Below, in pieces: positions 10,368 to 17,937 of a stretch of DNA of 64,000 nucleotides (position 1 is its first letter; every line of letters starts with the position of its first letter). The notes below the pieces were generated by a model. It made no database searches and was not told where the DNA came from. It saw only the letters and a program-made list of their open reading frames with translations. The position numbers were made by a program, and so were the translations under genes. The stretch is from Acidovorax sp. Leaf78 (GTDB taxonomy: Bacteria; Pseudomonadota; Gammaproteobacteria; Burkholderiales; Burkholderiaceae_C), in the NCBI RefSeq assembly GCF_001422735.1, contig NZ_LMLZ01000012.1, positions 62,001 to 126,000 on the forward strand. The letters run 5' to 3'.

Positions 10368-11699
10368 ATGAATTCCAATTCGACACCTACCACCACTGGC
10401 TCCCGCGCCAGCTCCTACTACCGGTTCAAGCCCTGGAACGTGGGCCGATTCGTCATCTGGACGCTGTTCGCAGCCATGCTCATCGTCGCGCCGATGCTGT
10501 TTCGCAGCAGCCTGGCGCTGACGATGCTGTCGCAGATCGGCTACCTGATCATCATCTGCCTGTCGTACAACATCCTGCTGGGGCAGGGCGGCATGCTGAG
10601 TTTCGGGCATGCGGTCTACACCGGGCTGGGCTCGTTCATCGCCATCCACGCGATGAACATGGCCACCAAGGGCACGGTCAACATTCCGCTGGTACTGATC
10701 CCGCTGGTGGGCGGCCTGGCCGGCGCGTTCTTCGCCATCATCCTGGGCTTCGTCACCACCAAGAAGTCGGGCACCACGTTCGCCATGATCACGCTCGGTA
10801 TCGGCGAGCTGGTGGCGTCCATGGCGCTGATGTTCCCCGAGTTCTTCGGCGGCGAAGGCGGCATCACCACCGACCGCACGTACGGCAAGGCCTTCTTCGG
10901 CCTGAACTTCGGCTCGGGCATGCAGGTGTACTACCTGATCGCGGCCTACTGCTTCGTGTGCACCGCGGCGATGTTCGCCTTCACCGGCACGCCGCTCGGC
11001 CGCATCCTGAATGCGGTGCGCGACAACCCCGAGCGCGTGGAGTTCATCGGCTACAACACGCAGCGCGTGCGCTACTTCGCGTTCATCATTGCGGGCTTTT
11101 TTGCAGGCATCGGCGGGGGCCTGGCCACCATCAACTTCGAGATCATCACCGGCGCCGACAGCCTGAGCGTGATCCGCTCGGGCGGCTACCTGCTGTTCAC
11201 CTTCCTGGGCGGGGCCACGTTCTTCTTCGGGCCCATCATCGGTGCGGTGTTGCTGGTGCTGGCCTCGGTGCTGCTGTCCGAGCTGTCCAAGGCCTGGCTG
11301 CTGTACCTGGGCCTCGTGTTCCTGTTCATGGTGATGTATGCGCCCGGCGGCATCGCCAGCCTGATCATGATGAATTTGCGCCTGGCCAAATACGGCAAGC
11401 TGCGCCAGCTGGGCACTTCGTACCTGGCGCTGGCCGGCACCGCGCTGGTGGGCGTGCTGGGGGCGGCCTGCATGATCGAGATGACCTACCACCTGCAACT
11501 GAACGCCGCACTCGGGCCGGAGCTGACCTTCCTGGGCGCCACGCTCAACGCCAAGGGCTTTGCCAGCTGGTTCGGCGCCATCTTCGTGATGGTCACGGGC
11601 TTCGGGCTGTTCGAGCTGTGCCGTCGCCAGTTCCTGCGCCAGTGGGGCACGATCCAGGAAGAAATCGAACACCACATCAAGCGTACGGAGGCGCTGTGA
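10368..11699 (+). CDS. livM: Branched-chain-type ABC transporter permease LivM
   Basis: 443 residues, polytopic. LivM hallmarks: NILLGQGGMLSFGHAVYTGLG, the coupling segment GRILNAVRDNPERVEFIGYN, and FFAGIGGGLATINFEI. Beyond the usual core, which ends near YAPGGIASLI, there are about 110 further residues with two more hydrophobic stretches and a charged tail (EEIEHHIKRTEAL), longer than the classical protein. The stop codon overlaps a GTG that could also start livG; the ATG 5 nt later is preferred. Confidence 0.94.
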   Translation: MNSNSTPTTTGSRASSYYRFKPWNVGRFVIWTLFAAMLIVAPMLFRSSLALTMLSQIGYLIIICLSYNILLGQGGMLSFGHAVYTGLGSFIAIHAMNMATKGTVNIPLVLIPLVGGLAGAFFAIILGFVTTKKSGTTFAMITLGIGELVASMALMFPEFFGGEGGITTDRTYGKAFFGLNFGSGMQVYYLIAAYCFVCTAAMFAFTGTPLGRILNAVRDNPERVEFIGYNTQRVRYFAFIIAGFFAGIGGGLATINFEIITGADSLSVIRSGGYLLFTFLGGATFFFGPIIGAVLLVLASVLLSELSKAWLLYLGLVFLFMVMYAPGGIASLIMMNLRLAKYGKLRQLGTSYLALAGTALVGVLGAACMIEMTYHLQLNAALGPELTFLGATLNAKGFASWFGAIFVMVTGFGLFELCRRQFLRQWGTIQEEIEHHIKRTEAL

Positions 11700-11701
11700 A
11701 C

Positions 11702-12493
11702 ATGGCCGCTGACAACGCAACCCCTGCCTACGCCCTGGAACTGCGCGACCTGCGCAAGAGCTTTGGCAAGACCGAAATCATCCGTGGCGCCAACCTGGTC
11801 GTGGCTCCTGGCGAGCGCGTGGCCATCATCGGCCCCAACGGCGCTGGCAAGTCCACGCTGTTCAACCTGATCAGCGGGCGCTTTGCGCCCACCAGCGGCG
11901 ACGTGATCCTGAACGGCCAGCGCATCAACGGCCTGGCGCCGTACGAGATCAACCGCAAGGGCCTGTCGCGCAGCTTTCAGATCACCAACATCTTCCCCAA
12001 GCTGAGCGTGTTCGAGAACCTGCGCTGCGGCGTGCTGTGGAGCATGGGCTACAAGTACACCTTCCTGCGCTTTTTGTCGAACCTGCACGACGCCAACCAG
12101 CGCGCCAAAGAGCTCATGGAGATGATCAAGCTCGACAAGAAGCGCGACACCCTGGCCATGAACCTCACCTACGCCGAGCAGCGTGCGCTGGAGATCGGCA
12201 TCACCATCGCCGGCGGCGCCAACGTGATCCTGCTGGACGAGCCCACCGCCGGCATGAGCAAGAGCGAGACCACGCGCTTCATCCACCTCATCAAGGAAGT
12301 GACCGAAGGCCGCACCCTGCTGACCGTCGAGCATGACATGGGCGTGGTGTTCGGCCTGGCCGACAAGATCGCGGTGGTGGTCTATGGCGAGGTGATCGCC
12401 TTCGACACCCCCGACAAGGTGCGCGCCAATGCGCGCGTGCAAGAGGCCTACCTGGGCTCCGTCGTGGCCGATGAGCAAGGCGCGGGACACTGA
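11702..12493 (+). CDS. livG: Branched-chain-type ABC transporter ATP-binding protein LivG
   Basis: 263 residues. Walker A GPNGAGKST, a Q-loop region SRSFQITNIFPKLSVFENL typical of LivG, a signature-equivalent region NLTYAEQRALEIG (the canonical LSGGQ is replaced by LTYAEQ, as is common in LivG-type subunits), Walker B VILLDEPTAGM and the H-loop TVEHDMG. It powers the LivHM channel from the cytoplasmic face. The start is ATG 11702; GTG 11696 overlapping the livM stop is an alternative. Confidence 0.94.
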   Translation: MAADNATPAYALELRDLRKSFGKTEIIRGANLVVAPGERVAIIGPNGAGKSTLFNLISGRFAPTSGDVILNGQRINGLAPYEINRKGLSRSFQITNIFPKLSVFENLRCGVLWSMGYKYTFLRFLSNLHDANQRAKELMEMIKLDKKRDTLAMNLTYAEQRALEIGITIAGGANVILLDEPTAGMSKSETTRFIHLIKEVTEGRTLLTVEHDMGVVFGLADKIAVVVYGEVIAFDTPDKVRANARVQEAYLGSVVADEQGAGH

Positions 12494-12499
12494 CTGACT

Positions 12500-13195
12500 A
12501 TGCTGAAAATTGACAACCTCCACGCCTACTACGGCAAGAGCCATGTGCTGCATGGTGTGAGCTTCGACGTCCAGCCCGGCGAGATCGTGGCGCTGCTCGG
12601 GCGCAACGGCTCGGGCCGATCCACCACCGCCAAGGCCATCATGGGCCTGGTGGACTGGGAGGGCACGCTCGAATGGAAGGGCCAGGCCCTGAACGGCAAG
12701 AAGGCCTACGAGATCGCCCACCTGGGCCTGGGCTACGTGCCCGAGAGCCGCGACGTGTTTCCCAACCTCACCGTGCACCAGAACCTGCTGCTGGGCCAAA
12801 AGGGCAACGGCAAGGGCAGCCGCTGGTCGTTCGACGACATGTACGAAATGTTCCCGCGCCTCAAGGAGCGCCAGCACACCGAGGCGGGCGTGATGTCCGG
12901 CGGCGAGCAGCAGATGCTCACGCTGTGCCGCACGCTGATGGGCGACCCCGACCTGATCATCATCGACGAGCCCACCGAGGGCCTGGCGCCCAAGATCGTC
13001 GAGCTGGTGGGGCAGTATCTGCAAACCCTGAAGGCGCGCGGCATCTCGGTGCTGCTGATCGAGCAGAAGCTGACGATCGCGATGAAGATCTCGGACCGGG
13101 CGCTGGTGATGGGGCACGGGTCCATCGTGTTCCAGGGCACGCCGGATAGCTTGCGGGCCGACAACTACATTCGCAAGGAGTGGCTGGAGGTTTAG
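12500..13195 (+). CDS. livF: Branched-chain-type ABC transporter ATP-binding protein LivF
   Basis: 231 residues. Second ATPase subunit of the importer: MLKIDNLHAYYGKSHVLHGVS opening, LSGGQ-equivalent MSGGEQQMLTLCRTLM, Walker B LIIIDEPTEGLAPKIV and H-loop region LIEQKL. The Walker A reads GRNGSGRST, with Arg (codon CGA) where the near-invariant Lys is expected, so ATP hydrolysis may be carried mainly by LivG. Starts 6 nt after livG. Last gene of the importer operon; terminator at 13461. Confidence 0.94.
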   Translation: MLKIDNLHAYYGKSHVLHGVSFDVQPGEIVALLGRNGSGRSTTAKAIMGLVDWEGTLEWKGQALNGKKAYEIAHLGLGYVPESRDVFPNLTVHQNLLLGQKGNGKGSRWSFDDMYEMFPRLKERQHTEAGVMSGGEQQMLTLCRTLMGDPDLIIIDEPTEGLAPKIVELVGQYLQTLKARGISVLLIEQKLTIAMKISDRALVMGHGSIVFQGTPDSLRADNYIRKEWLEV

Positions 13196-13302
13196 CAGAG
13201 CGATCCCCCTGAGGCGCTGCGCGCCCCGGTGCAGCCGCCAGAGACGGCAGCCCTTCGTGCCGTCCAATCCTGCGCAGGCAGGCTTGGAGCCGCGGCACTC
13301 AG

Positions 13303-13339
13303 CCCCTTCTCTCGAATCGCTGCGCGATTCGGGAAGGGG
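13303..13339. repeat. Long two-part hairpin
   Basis: Nested inverted repeats: CCCCTTC (13303-13309) with GAAGGGG (13333-13339) and CGAATCGC (13313-13320) with GCGATTCG (13324-13331), 3-nt loop. No T run follows. It resembles REP-type intergenic hairpins; I recall similar sequence between genes in related genomes but cannot verify it here. Confidence 0.55.
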
Positions 13340-13460
13340 GACGCAGCCCTCGCTGCGGGGCGGCCCTTGCTTGGCTGCCCTGGCCTCGGGGCGCGCCAGT
13401 TGCAAAGATCCGGGGCAGGGCGGGCGCACTGGAATGCGTGCCGCTAACCCGCGATCCACA

Positions 13461-13494
13461 GAGGCGCCCGGTCTTGAGTGGCGCCTCTTTTTTT
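13461..13494 (+). terminator. Intrinsic terminator of the livHMGF operon
   Basis: GAGGCGCC (13461-13468) pairs perfectly with GGCGCCTC (13480-13487) across an 11-nt loop, followed by seven T. It lies 265 nt past the livF stop. Confidence 0.85.
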
Positions 13495-13582
13495 GCCCGC
13501 ATGAATCTACTCGTCAGGGGATATCTGAAACCCCCTTGTCCCGCCCGGGACAAATTGACACGCCAAACTGTTTCGAAGCCCC

Positions 13583-13611
13583 TACAATAAAAACGCACGA
13601 TCGTTCTTTTT
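13583..13611 (+). promoter_or_regulatory. Candidate -10 box and operator palindrome ahead of the beta-oxidation gene
   Basis: TACAAT at 13583-13588 is a good -10. Immediately downstream, 13590-13611 is an imperfect 22-bp palindrome with the perfect core ACGATCGT and A/T-rich arms (AAAA.../...TTTT). A palindrome over the expected start site suits a TetR-type repressor; FadR/PsrA/FadP-like regulators of beta-oxidation bind such sites. TTGACA lies at 13555-13560 but 22 nt from the -10, too far for a standard promoter. Regulator identity is inference. Confidence 0.4.
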
Positions 13612-13635
13612 CACTCTCCAAGGAACAACAGCACC

Positions 13636-15735
13636 ATGACCGCTGAATACAAAGTCCACGGCTCCGTTGCCGTGATCACGCTGGCAAACCCTCCCGTCAA
13701 TGGGCTGGGCCTGGCCACCCGCCAAGGTATCGTGGACGGCCTGGCCCGTGCCAATGCCGATGCAGCGGTCACGTCCATCGTCATCACCGGCGCCGGCGGT
13801 GCCTTCTCGGGCGGTGCGGACATCAAGGAGTTCGGCACCGACAAGTCGCTGCAAGAGCCCAACCTGCTGTCGGTGATCCTCGCCGTCGAGAACTCGGGCA
13901 AGCCCGTGGTCGCCGCCATGCACACCGTCGCCATGGGCGGCGGCCTGGAGCTGGCGCTGGGCTGCCACTACCGCATTGCAGCGCCCGGCTGCTCGATCGC
14001 ACTGCCTGAAGTCAAGCTGGGCCTGATCCCCGGCGCGGGCGGCACGCAGCGCCTGCCGCGCGTGATCGGCGTCGAAGCCGCGCTGAACCTGATCGTGAGC
14101 GGCGAGCCCGTCAAGAGCGAACTGATTGCCGGCGTGCCCGGCCAGAAGCTGTTCGACAAGCTGGCCGCATCGCCAGAGTCGCTGGCCGAGGAAGCCCTGG
14201 CGTTCGCGCAAAGCGTGGCCGATGCGCGCCCGCTGCCCCTGGTGCGCAACTTCCCCTGCAAGCACCCTGAAGGCGACGCGTACTTCCAGTTCGCCCGCAA
14301 CATGGTCAAGGGCATGGCCAAGAACTTCCCGGCGCCCGCCAAGTGCGTGGACGCGGTCGAAGCGGCCACCAAGAAGAAGTTTGCCGAAGGCATGCTGGTA
14401 GAGCGCGAAATCTTCATCAACCTGATGTGGACCCCCGAGTCCCGCGCGCTGCGCCATCTGTTCATGGCAGAGCGCGCTGCGAGCAAGATCCCTGACGTGC
14501 CGTCGGACACCCCCAAGCGCGACATCAAGCTGGTGGGCGTGATCGGTGCGGGCACCATGGGTGGCGGCATCGCCATGAACTTCCTGAACGCCGGCATCCC
14601 CGTCAAGATGCTGGAGATGAAGCAGGAAGCCCTGGACCGTGGCATCGGCACCATCAAGAAGAACTACGAATCGCAGGTCAAGAAGGGCAAGCTCAAGGAA
14701 GACAAGTACGCCCAGCGCATGGCGCTGCTGTCCACCACGCTCAGCTACGACGAGCTCAAGGACTGCGACCTGATCATCGAGGCCGTGTTCGAAGAAATGG
14801 GCGTGAAGGAAGCCGTGTTCAAGCAGCTGGACGCCGTGGCCAAGCCCGGCGCCATCCTGGCGTCCAACACCTCCACGCTGGACGTGGACCAGATCGCCAA
14901 CTTCACCCAGCGCCCGCAGGACGTGGTGGGCATGCACTTCTTCAGCCCTGCCAACGTCATGAAGCTGCTGGAAGTAGTGCGTGGCAAGGCCACCGCCAAG
15001 GACGTGCTGGCCACCGTGATGGCCGTGGCCAAGAAGATCAAGAAGACCGCCGTGGTCTCGGGCGTGTGCGACGGCTTCATCGGCAACCGCATGATCGAGC
15101 GCTACAGCCAGCAAGCCGGCTTTTTGCTGGACGAAGGCGCCACGCCCCAGCAGGTGGACAAGGCCATCGAGAAGTTCGGCTTTGCCATGGGCCCGTTCCG
15201 CATGGGTGACCTGGCCGGCAACGACATCGGCTGGGCCATCCGCAAGCGCCGCTACAGCGAAAAGCCCGACATGAAGTACAGCAAGACGGCAGACCTGCTG
15301 TGCGAGCTGGGCCGCTTCGGCCAGAAGACCGGCGCAGGCTGGTACGACTACCAGGCCGGCAAGCGCGACGCGATCCCGAGCGATGTGGTGAACAAGATGA
15401 TCGAAGAGCACCGCAAGACCCTGGGCACGGCGCCCCGCAAGATTTCCGACGAGGAAATCGTGCAGCGCCTGGTGTTCGCCCTGGTGAACGAAGGCGCGCA
15501 CATCCTGGAAGAGGGCATTGCCAGCAAGTCCGGCGACATCGACATGGTGTACCTGACCGGCTACGGCTTCCCCATCCACCGCGGCGGCCCGATGCACTAC
15601 GCCAGCGAAGTGGGCCTGTTCAACGTGGTGCAGGCGATGAACCGCTTTGCCCAGAACCCCATGGACGACGCCAACGCCTGGAAGCCCGCTCCGCTGCTGG
15701 CCAAGCTGGCCGCCGAAGGCAAGGCCTTCCAGTAA
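13636..15735 (+). CDS. Bifunctional enoyl-CoA hydratase / 3-hydroxyacyl-CoA dehydrogenase (FadB/FadJ-like)
   Basis: 699 residues carrying two consecutive steps of beta-oxidation. The N-terminal crotonase domain (about 5-190) has the oxyanion and glutamate motifs GAFSGGADIKEFG, GGGLELALGCHYRIA and LPEVKLGLIPGAGGTQRLPR. The dehydrogenase Rossmann domain starts near residue 298 with GVIGAGTMGGGIAMNFLNAG and has catalytic GMHFFSPANVMKLLEVVRG. The helical C-terminal domain has FIGNRMIERY and a second half-repeat. At about 700 residues it belongs to the peroxisomal-MFE/FadJ-like short form lacking extra FadB segments. SD AAGGAA precedes the ATG. A thiolase follows 200 nt downstream. Confidence 0.95.
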   Translation: MTAEYKVHGSVAVITLANPPVNGLGLATRQGIVDGLARANADAAVTSIVITGAGGAFSGGADIKEFGTDKSLQEPNLLSVILAVENSGKPVVAAMHTVAMGGGLELALGCHYRIAAPGCSIALPEVKLGLIPGAGGTQRLPRVIGVEAALNLIVSGEPVKSELIAGVPGQKLFDKLAASPESLAEEALAFAQSVADARPLPLVRNFPCKHPEGDAYFQFARNMVKGMAKNFPAPAKCVDAVEAATKKKFAEGMLVEREIFINLMWTPESRALRHLFMAERAASKIPDVPSDTPKRDIKLVGVIGAGTMGGGIAMNFLNAGIPVKMLEMKQEALDRGIGTIKKNYESQVKKGKLKEDKYAQRMALLSTTLSYDELKDCDLIIEAVFEEMGVKEAVFKQLDAVAKPGAILASNTSTLDVDQIANFTQRPQDVVGMHFFSPANVMKLLEVVRGKATAKDVLATVMAVAKKIKKTAVVSGVCDGFIGNRMIERYSQQAGFLLDEGATPQQVDKAIEKFGFAMGPFRMGDLAGNDIGWAIRKRRYSEKPDMKYSKTADLLCELGRFGQKTGAGWYDYQAGKRDAIPSDVVNKMIEEHRKTLGTAPRKISDEEIVQRLVFALVNEGAHILEEGIASKSGDIDMVYLTGYGFPIHRGGPMHYASEVGLFNVVQAMNRFAQNPMDDANAWKPAPLLAKLAAEGKAFQ

Positions 15736-15739
15736 ACCA

Positions 15740-15902
15740 GGTACTTCGCTTCGCCAAATCGCGTACATGAAATCGCGCCTTCTCTCACCATGCTGCGTTG
15801 CAAATCCTCGTCATAGCTTGGCTATGACTGCGGTTTGCGCCTTGCCTGGCACGAGAACGCATCCATTTCATTTGTAAGCTCATTGACGAAGCGAAGCACC
15901 GG
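15740..15902. repeat. Hairpin element between the hydratase/dehydrogenase and thiolase genes
   Basis: The gap is bordered by a 10-bp inverted repeat (CTTCGCTTCG near 15744, CGAAGCGAAG near 15890). At its centre is a perfect stem GTCATAGC (15810-15817), TTG, GCTATGAC (15821-15828), flanked by partly complementary GCAAA and TTTGC. No gene is seen. The architecture suggests a miniature mobile or REP-like element; a related hairpin lies at 29670-29735. Confidence 0.45.
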
Positions 15903-15935
15903 CGCGCACCCCGTTCACCGATTAAAGGATTTCCC

Positions 15936-17111
15936 ATGACCTCCGCAGTGATTGTCTCCACCGCCCGCACGCCGCTCGCCAAGAGCTGGAAGGGCTCCTT
16001 CAACATGACCCATGGCGCCACCCTGGGCGGCCACGCCGTGCAGCATGCCGTGCAGCGCGCCGGCATCGACGGCGCCGATGTCGACGACGTCATCATGGGC
16101 TGCGCCACGCCGGAAGGCGCCACGGGCAGCAACATCGCTCGCCAGATCGCGCTCAAGGCCGGCCTGCCCATCACGGCGTCGGGCATGACGATCAACCGCT
16201 TTTGCTCGTCGGGCCTGCAGACCATCGCCACCGCGGCCCAGCGCATCATCGCCGGCGAAGCCGACGTGTACGTGGCAGGCGGCGTGGAAAGCATCTCCTG
16301 CGTGCAGCAGGAGATGAACCTGCACATGATCCAGGACCTGGCCCTGGCCAAGCAAAAGCCCGAGATCTACTGGAGCATGCTGCAGACCGCCGAACAGGTG
16401 GCCAAGCGCTACAACATCGGCCGCGACGCGATGGACGAATACGGCGCCGCCAGCCAGCAAAAGGCCTGCGCAGCCCAGGCCGCCGGCCTGTTCGATGCAG
16501 AGATCGCGCCCATCACCGTTACCGCCGGCATTGCCGACAAGACGCTGGGCCTGATCACCAAGCAGGTCACCGTGAGCAAGGACGAGGGCACGCGCGAAGG
16601 CACGACCAAGGAAGGCATCAGCGGCATCCGCCCCGCGCTGCCCGGGGGCGTGATCTCGGCCGGCAATGCCAGCCAGTTCTCCGACGGCGCAGGCGCCTGC
16701 GTGGTGACCAGCGAAGAGTACGCCAGCAAGAAGGGCCTCAAACCCCTGGGCCGTTTCCTCGGCTTTGCCGTGGCTGGCTGCGAGCCCGACGAAATGGGCA
16801 TCGGCCCCGTGTTCGCGGTGCCCAAGGTGCTCAAGAAGCTGGGCCTCACCGTGCAGGACATCGACCTGTGGGAGCTGAACGAAGCTTTCGCCGTGCAGGT
16901 GCTGTACTGCCGCGACAAGCTGGGCATCCCGGCTGACCGCCTGAATGTGAACGGCGGCGCGATCGCCGTGGGCCACCCCTACGGTGTGTCGGGCCAGCGC
17001 CTCACGGGCCATGCGCTCATCGAAGGCAAGCGCCGCGGCGCCAAGAAGGTGTGCGTGACCATGTGCATCGGCGGCGGCATGGGTGCTGCCGGCGTCTTCG
17101 AGGTGTTCTGA
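15936..17111 (+). CDS. Acetyl-CoA acyltransferase (thiolase, FadA-like)
   Basis: 391 residues, standard thiolase length. It performs the last beta-oxidation step, cleaving 3-ketoacyl-CoA with CoA to acetyl-CoA and a shortened acyl-CoA. The acyl-accepting cysteine is Cys90 in [12 protein letters not shown]; the catalytic His lies in [16 protein letters not shown] and the second Cys in [23 protein letters not shown] motif present. It follows the fused hydratase/dehydrogenase and precedes an acyl-CoA dehydrogenase, so the three probably form one catabolic unit. A biosynthetic thiolase role is less likely given the context. Confidence 0.95.
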   Translation: MTSAVIVSTARTPLAKSWKGSFNMTHGATLGGHAVQHAVQRAGIDGADVDDVIMGCATPEGATGSNIARQIALKAGLPITASGMTINRFCSSGLQTIATAAQRIIAGEADVYVAGGVESISCVQQEMNLHMIQDLALAKQKPEIYWSMLQTAEQVAKRYNIGRDAMDEYGAASQQKACAAQAAGLFDAEIAPITVTAGIADKTLGLITKQVTVSKDEGTREGTTKEGISGIRPALPGGVISAGNASQFSDGAGACVVTSEEYASKKGLKPLGRFLGFAVAGCEPDEMGIGPVFAVPKVLKKLGLTVQDIDLWELNEAFAVQVLYCRDKLGIPADRLNVNGGAIAVGHPYGVSGQRLTGHALIEGKRRGAKKVCVTMCIGGGMGAAGVFEVF

Positions 17112-17415
17112 CCGATAGCGTTCCGGCGCTCTGCCGGCATGCGCACCGGGCCGGCCTTGCCCAAGGCCGGTCTGTATAAGGGGCTTGCATACATGGCCGC
17201 CGAGCGCGTGCGGGTGGCGGGTCTCTGAATGCGGCAGGGCCATGGATGCAGTGACAGGGGGTTGAGAAGAAGGGGCTACAAATTGTTGCCTTGTGGCGGC
17301 GCGCAAACCCCAGCGGCGGCACCGGCGCGCGGCAGAATCCGCCGCGGTTGCTGGCGCCCCAGGGTGCCGGGCCGTCTCCGCCGTTCTTCTTTTTCTTCCT
17401 TTCACCGGTTTTCCC
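17112..17415. other. 304-nt intergenic region downstream of the thiolase
   Basis: No supported gene. Holds a GC hairpin (17151-17170) and then GC-rich sequence up to the start of the small exported protein at 17416. Confidence 0.6.
17151..17170 (+). terminator. Possible hairpin terminator after the thiolase gene
   Basis: CCGGCCTT, GCCC loop, AAGGCCGG: a perfect 8-bp stem 39 nt after the thiolase stop. No T run follows, so intrinsic termination would be weak; it may instead stabilise the mRNA 3' end. Confidence 0.35.
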
Positions 17416-17889
17416 ATGCGTCGCACAACTTCACTTCGATTTCTCACCGCACTCTCCGCGCTGGCCGTGGCCTGCGGTGCCCACGCACAGAGCTTCAAGC
17501 TCCAGCAGCCGCTGGAGTCCGACGCCGACGTGGTGCTGCAGGAAATCGTGCTCGACGCCAAGCAGACCCGCGTCACCCTGGTGGTGAAGAACAGTACCGA
17601 CGAGGCGTTCGAAGCCTGCGCGCAGCCCACGGGCTCGCCCGATGCCTTCACGCTCAAGGACCTGGACAGCGGTGCGGTGCTGCCGCAGCGCGCGATCAGC
17701 GGCCTCACGCTGTGCAACGTGAAGATGGACACGGTCAAGCCCGGCCGCACCAAGTTTCTGAAGATCACTTTCCCGCCGCTCCCGGCAGGTGCCACGCGCC
17801 TGCAGCTCGGAGAGGCCAGCTGCCAGCCCAAGCCCGATTCGGACATGGAGTACTGGTGTTTCAAGAACATCGCGCTGCCCGCCCGCTGA
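17416..17889 (+). CDS. Exported protein of unknown function
   Basis: 157 residues with a clear Sec signal peptide (MRRTTSLRFLTALSALAVACGAHA, cleavage before QSFK). The mature part is about 133 residues, predicted beta-rich (alternating VVLQEIVLD, TRVTLVVKN, KFLKITFPPL) with four cysteines (EACAQP, TLCNV, ASCQP, YWCFK) that could form two disulfides in the periplasm. I recognise no family. The open frame extends 123 nt upstream but the ATG at 17416 starts the signal peptide. It sits between the thiolase and an acyl-CoA dehydrogenase (48 nt before the latter). Confidence 0.8.
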   Translation: MRRTTSLRFLTALSALAVACGAHAQSFKLQQPLESDADVVLQEIVLDAKQTRVTLVVKNSTDEAFEACAQPTGSPDAFTLKDLDSGAVLPQRAISGLTLCNVKMDTVKPGRTKFLKITFPPLPAGATRLQLGEASCQPKPDSDMEYWCFKNIALPAR

Positions 17890-17937
17890 TCCTCGCGCCG
17901 GCGAGGGGGCAGGGCATGCAGCATTCAAGGAGACCTC

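Larger units (their letters stand above)
13196..13635. other. 440-nt intergenic region with hairpins, terminator and fadB-like promoter/operator
   Basis: No convincing gene. From left to right: GC-rich degenerate sequence, a long hairpin (13303-13339), the operon terminator (13461-13494), and an AT-rich promoter region with a palindrome just ahead of the next gene. Confidence 0.7.

Noticed and set aside
13196..13460. Short open frames in the gap after livF
   Set aside because: No ribosome site, no family similarity, and they run through hairpin repeats.
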